NCBI GenBank assembly: GCA_031430595.1 | Contig: JANPBU010000035.1 | Location: 124,001 to 188,000, forward strand | DNA length: 64,000 nt | Direction: 5' to 3' | Origin: JANNBN01 sp031430595 | GTDB lineage: Bacteria; Actinomycetota; Acidimicrobiia; Acidimicrobiales; JANYDT01 | In this document: positions 61,127-64,000 of the stretch, one piece after another | How the letters are laid out: every line of letters starts with the position of its first letter | Position numbering within the stretch: the stretch's first letter is position 1 | The notes under the pieces: generated by a model | Seen by the model: the letters and a program-made list of their open reading frames with translations, nothing else | Told to the model about the DNA's origin: nothing | Database searches by the model: none | Made by a program: the position numbers and the translations under genes

Positions 61127-61292
61127 ACCGCTCATAACCGGCGTACTTACGCTCGCTTAGCACTCGATATCACCGATGCGTTCAAATGCACAGCGCGCTT
61201 ACGATTTCATAGTGTGATCCAGCGTGCACGAGTTGGACCAAAGCCGAGTACCCAGATCGTCGACGGATGCGAGATATCCAGCGTCGTTATCG
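61127..61292 (+). repeat. Array repeat, copy 14 (complete)
   Basis: CCGCTCATAACCGGCG, box 1 TCGCTTAGCACTCGATATC, box 2 AGCGCGCTTACGATTTC, GTGATCCAGCGTGCACGAG, TTGGACCAAAG and right end GCGTCGTTATCGGG. It begins 24 bp after the DoxX stop. Confidence 0.8.
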
Positions 61293-61672
61293 GGCAACTT
61301 CGGCAAAGGCGGTTTTCGTGTATTCGCCCTGTTACCGCGTGGCGCCGGCGATTTGTTCGTAATCGAAGTCAATGTCCCGGGCGATGGTCGAGTCGAACGT
61401 TTGCGTTCATTGAGAGCGTGAATGACGCACGCAAGCTGATCCGGCCGGTCACGCCGCGAAGTTCGTGGAGATTGGGTTCATCGAGCCATGGTTCCTGCAT
61501 TCGCCTTTGCCGCGGGCTCGATCTATTGCGTGCCGTCGCCGAGCAAGCAATGCTGTCGGCGCCCAGGTAGTAGTCGCTGAATCCCTTTCGGGCATCGTGT
61601 TCAACGATGCGGAAGGCGACCTACACCATGGACCTTCGGTGAGAATTCGATGATTTGGCATATCCTTTCGTT
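61293..61672. other. Stretch without a recognised gene
   Basis: About 380 bp after repeat copy 14. Short frames on both strands show no family resemblance. CTTTCGTTATG at 61665-61675 resembles the repeat's right end and includes the start codon of the next (decayed) gene. Confidence 0.35.
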
Positions 61673-62802
61673 ATGTTGACCCGTCGCTGTTTCTCGGTTT
61701 ATCGTCGGTTGCTGCGGGTTCGTTGTTTGGTGCAACGAGCGTCGAAGCTCAGCCAACAACTCTGCGGCCGAAGTCCGGAGCCGGTGCGGCGCGTTGGTCG
61801 ATGCCATCGGAAGACGCTCCTCACCAACGGACATGGATGTGTTGGCCGTCGTCGAAAGCAGTGTGGGGTTCCGACCTCACCGGGGTGCAGGACGCGATCG
61901 TTGAAATCGCCCTGACCATCGCCGACTTCGAACCCGTGTCGTTGTTGGCCCGTCCCGCAGAGATTGCAGCGGTTCGTCGTCTCGTCAAAGGTGTTGAGGT
62001 GATCGAAGCTCCGGTCGATGACCTGTGGGCACGCGACACCTTGCCGAACTTTCTCATCCGGCGCAAGGCAGACGGAACGACCGAATTGGGCGCGAGTCAT
62101 GCGCGATTCAACGGTTGGGGTGGAAGCAGATCTCCTCGGGTGACACCCAACTGGCTGGCCTGGTCGCAAAAAGGCTTGGCGTGGCACTCACTGATTCGGG
62201 ACTAACTGGCGAAGGGGGAGGAATCGAGGTTGACGGAGTCGGAACAGTGCTCGCCGCCGAGTCCTGTTGGGTGAATCCGAACCGAAACCCCGGCCGCACC
62301 CGAGCCCAGATCGAGGCAGCCATGCTGGCCATGGTGGGTGGAAAGCGGATGATCTGGATCGACGGGCTCGCCGGCAACGACATCACCGACGGCCACATCG
62401 ACACCCTGGCCAGATTCGTGAATCCAACGACGATCCTGATGACAAATCGGCGTTCAATGATCCCGACGACCCCTGGGTACGGGTTGCCACAAAGACCCGC
62501 CAACAGGTACGGCAAGCCCGAACCGCAAGCGGTCGACGGTACAAGATCGTGGAGATCATTCAGCCGACTACGATCCGCGGCACGGGTGCCGATTTCCTTT
62601 CGACCTACATGAACTACTACGTATGCAACGGCGGTGTCATTGCCCCCAATTCGGCGACGCCAACGCCGACGCAGCCGCCCGAAAGGTCCTTGAACGACTG
62701 TTCCCCAAGCACGATGTGGTGCAGATCAACATCGATGCCCTTGCCGCGGGCGGCGGTGGCATCCACTGCGCTACCCAACAGCAACCGTCGATTCGAAAAT
62801 GA
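61673..62802 (+). pseudogene. Exported agmatine/peptidylarginine deiminase-family gene, four frameshifts
   Basis: Joined over frames, the product starts MLTRR then LFLGLSSVAAGSLFGATSVE (a Tat-like signal), then DAPHQRTWMCWPSSKAVWGS, DDLWARDTLPNFLIRR, GEGGGIEVDGVG, NDITDGHIDTLARF, and ends GGGGIHCATQQQPSIRK with the catalytic Cys. These are the guanidine-group deiminase hallmarks. One-base shifts are needed near 61687, 62115, 62440 and 62645. Catalytic residues survive, so decay is recent. It would have hydrolysed agmatine or arginine-like groups outside the membrane. Confidence 0.85.
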
Positions 62803-62813
62803 ACCTGGCACGC

Positions 62814-63006
62814 TCACCACGTTTGCGTCCGGTTGACGTGTTCACGGTTTATTTTCGCCCAGAGACTATTGGTTCGTCGTGGTGTGAACGCTTGCAGGAA
62901 GTAGTCCTCGTTCTCGCCTTGAATCTGTCCGCCGATCCGTCCGTGGCATAACGCTACGTCGAGCGCCTCCGGGTACATGAAGCCGAGTTGCTTTGAAGCT
63001 TTTTGT
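62814..63006 (-). pseudogene. Internal remnant of a second YdeI-family gene
   Basis: The frame reads PEALDVALCHGRIGGQIQGE then EDYFLQAFTPRRTNSLWAKI NREHVN, matching residues about 37-95 of the YdeI protein at 48330-48902. Both ends are missing, and a key CHGWIDGQ motif has changed to CHGRIGGQ. Confidence 0.85.
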
Positions 63007-63045
63007 GGCTTCACATCATCTGCGCGCTTAGGTCGTGACTCGGTA
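63005..63045 (+). repeat. Array repeat, box 2 fragment (copy 15)
   Basis: ATCTGCGCGCTTAGGTCGTG matches box 2. The TAA stop of the RibD-like gene (63028-63030) lies within it. Rightmost copy seen in the window. Confidence 0.55.
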
Positions 63046-63588
63046 GTGGAGGTGAACGACATCGCCGTCGAATCGGTTCTCGTTGAGTAGTTCAAGATTG
63101 AGCCGAACGTTTTTTGGTAGCGCCGGTTTTCCTGCTCCGAGGATGATGGGGTGGATGATGAGGTGGCATTCGTCGATGAGCCCGGCACTGAACGCTTGGG
63201 CGGCAATTTGTGCGCCGCCGATACTGATGTCGCTTACGGCGTTGACTTTGAGGTGTTGGACTGCGTTGGGGTTGAAGGCCGGCTCTATGCGCGTGTTGGT
63301 GGTTGGGACCGTGGTGAGCGTGGTTGAGTAGACAACCTTTTCGGCGGTTTGCCAGATTCGTGCGAAGTCGTTTTCGATCTCGTTTCCGTCCGGGATGGAC
63401 AAAGCGGTTTCCCAGTAGGTCATCACTTCGTACATGGCACGCCCGTAGAGGTGGGTGCCGATTGGACGTAACAGATCATTGAAGAACGAGTGCAGTTGTT
63501 CGCTTGGCTCGCCCCAATCAAAACTGCCGTTTTCGTCTTCCACGTATCCGTCGAGCGACATGTTTGTTGCGTAGATCAGCTTCGCCAT
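63028..63588 (-). CDS. Dihydrofolate reductase-like (RibD C-terminal) protein
   Basis: 186 residues of the RibD_C/YwjB group. AKLIYATNMSLDGYVEDENG, LYGRAMYEVMTYWETAL, then ISIGGAQIAAQAFSAGLIDE and HLIIHPIILGAGKPALPKNV. NADPH-dependent reductases of unknown substrate, often gained on mobile DNA. ATG 63588 overlaps the preceding gene's stop (TAATG). Confidence 0.9.
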   Translation of the reverse strand: MAKLIYATNMSLDGYVEDENGSFDWGEPSEQLHSFFNDLLRPIGTHLYGRAMYEVMTYWETALSIPDGNEIENDFARIWQTAEKVVYSTTLTTVPTTNTRIEPAFNPNAVQHLKVNAVSDISIGGAQIAAQAFSAGLIDECHLIIHPIILGAGKPALPKNVRLNLELLNENRFDGDVVHLHYRVTT

Positions 63589-63929
63589 TAATCACCCTTT
63601 CGCGGCGCGACGAACACAGTGGACTCCTTGAGCAGCTTTGTCCACAGTCGACGGTTGGGTATCGGGATCGCGACCCACTCACGGAACACCTTGCCTGCAG
63701 GCCCAAATGGTTGCCCGATACCTTCGGCGATGAGTTCGTCAACCCGTGCGCGGGACAGTTTGATCACCAACCCCGACCCTTTGTAATCAACGAGCCCAAT
63801 GAACTCACCCGACACACGGGCACACCGGCCGCCCATGATGGTTCCTTCGTCGATCCGCTCATCGTGTTCACGGAGTTCGTCGATCAGTTCCCAAAACAAT
63901 GCTTCGCCAGATAGCGCAGATCGAACCAT
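63588..63929 (-). CDS. TfoX N-terminal-like or YjbR-like small protein
   Basis: About 113 residues from ATG 63929. IDEGTIMGGRCARVSGEFIG, VDYKGSGLVIKLSRARVDEL, then GQPFGPAGKVFREWVAIPIP and a final RRLWTKLLKES. The order resembles TfoX N-terminal domains, a fold also close to YjbR proteins. Function unknown. Coupled to the RibD-like gene. Confidence 0.65.
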   Translation of the reverse strand: MVRSALSGEALFWELIDELREHDERIDEGTIMGGRCARVSGEFIGLVDYKGSGLVIKLSRARVDELIAEGIGQPFGPAGKVFREWVAIPIPNRRLWTKLLKESTVFVAPRKGD

Positions 63930-64000
63930 GAGAAAGTGCCCGCTCGATCGAGTGGAAGGGAACAATGAGCGCTACGCGGTCGGCATGGGTGGGCTGAAGA
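63930..64000. other. Window end, no gene recognised
   Basis: The last 71 bases hold no supported gene. They should include the promoter of the TfoX-like and RibD-like pair. Confidence 0.3.

Larger units (their letters stand above)
41121..63045 (+). mobile_element. Integron-like cassette array with same-direction repeats
   Basis: In this 22-kb stretch, gene modules of one to four genes alternate with imperfect repeats (listed separately). All repeats read the same way on the plus strand while genes face both ways. The best copies have, in order: a left end ending CCGGCG, box 1 like CGCGCTTAGTACTCGATATTG truncated or varied, box 2 like TGCGCGCTTAGCA about 43 bp later, a GGGCCAGAGT element, and a right end CGTCGTTATGG. 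Three copies of a tyrosine-recombinase unit occupy such sites. Gene content (toxin-antitoxin, GNAT, VOC, YjbR, SUKH) is typical of integron cassettes. The right boundary is not in the window with certainty. Confidence 0.6.

Noticed and set aside
41121..63045. The array repeats as a CRISPR array
   Set aside because: Repeats are long, imperfect and separated by whole genes rather than by short uniform spacers, and no cas genes are present.
41121..63045. Prophage
   Set aside because: A tyrosine recombinase is present, but there are no capsid, tail, terminase or lysis genes.

Overview
The window looks like a chromosomal segment of an actinobacterium, most likely class Acidimicrobiia (Ilumatobacter-like). 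The support is gene content and style: a mycothiol-dependent maleylpyruvate-isomerase-family enzyme, a GpgS-type glucosyl-3-phosphoglycerate synthase, a Thr/Pro-rich secreted giant with a sortase-like tail, moderately high GC, frequent GTG starts and many 4-bp ATGA/GTGA overlaps. No rRNA, tRNA or CRISPR array was recognised. The taxonomic call is an inference.

Region 1 (1-26.1 kb, mostly minus strand) is core metabolism. It holds ilvB-ilvN, with a leader peptide (Val-Val-Ile-Leu codons) and an attenuator, and ilvC, with a divergent IlvY-like LysR gene. These two ilv blocks are separated by an EamA transporter, a small lipoprotein and one 15.1-kb gene. That gene encodes a secreted protein of about 5,044 residues with 37 DUF11-type repeats. 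Next come gpgS, a mycothiol-dependent enzyme and etfBA.

Region 2 (26.1-39.1 kb) holds a diacylglycerol-kinase-family gene, a DUF2461 gene and an eleven-gene minus-strand operon. The operon is for uptake and non-phosphorylative oxidation of L-fucose or a related 6-deoxy sugar: ABC importer, mutarotase, aldose dehydrogenase, lactonase, L-fuconate dehydratase, SDR dehydrogenase and FAH-type hydrolase. It includes its own GntR regulator and a 26-bp palindromic operator candidate in front.

Region 3 (39.1-41 kb) is a graveyard boundary with a DinB/DUF664 tail and a class III cyclase start, next to a flavodoxin-like gene.

Region 4 (about 41-64 kb) is the unusual part. Small accessory genes or short operons sit between imperfect repeats of up to about 170 bp: toxin-antitoxin pairs, GNATs, VOC, YjbR, cupin, rhodanese, SUKH, YdeI, DUF3224, RibD-like and regulators. 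All the repeats point the same way, whatever the gene orientation. Three copies of a tyrosine-recombinase unit (one intact, one truncated, one with an in-frame stop) sit inside such repeats. In two places the 3' end of a gene has been duplicated together with its adjacent repeat. This looks like an integron-like cassette array, but its recombinase shows no obvious IntI-specific insertion and the repeats are not classical attC sites. Several genes here carry single-base frameshifts or nonsense codons, whereas the 15-kb ORF is uninterrupted. The decay therefore seems local and real rather than sequencing noise.
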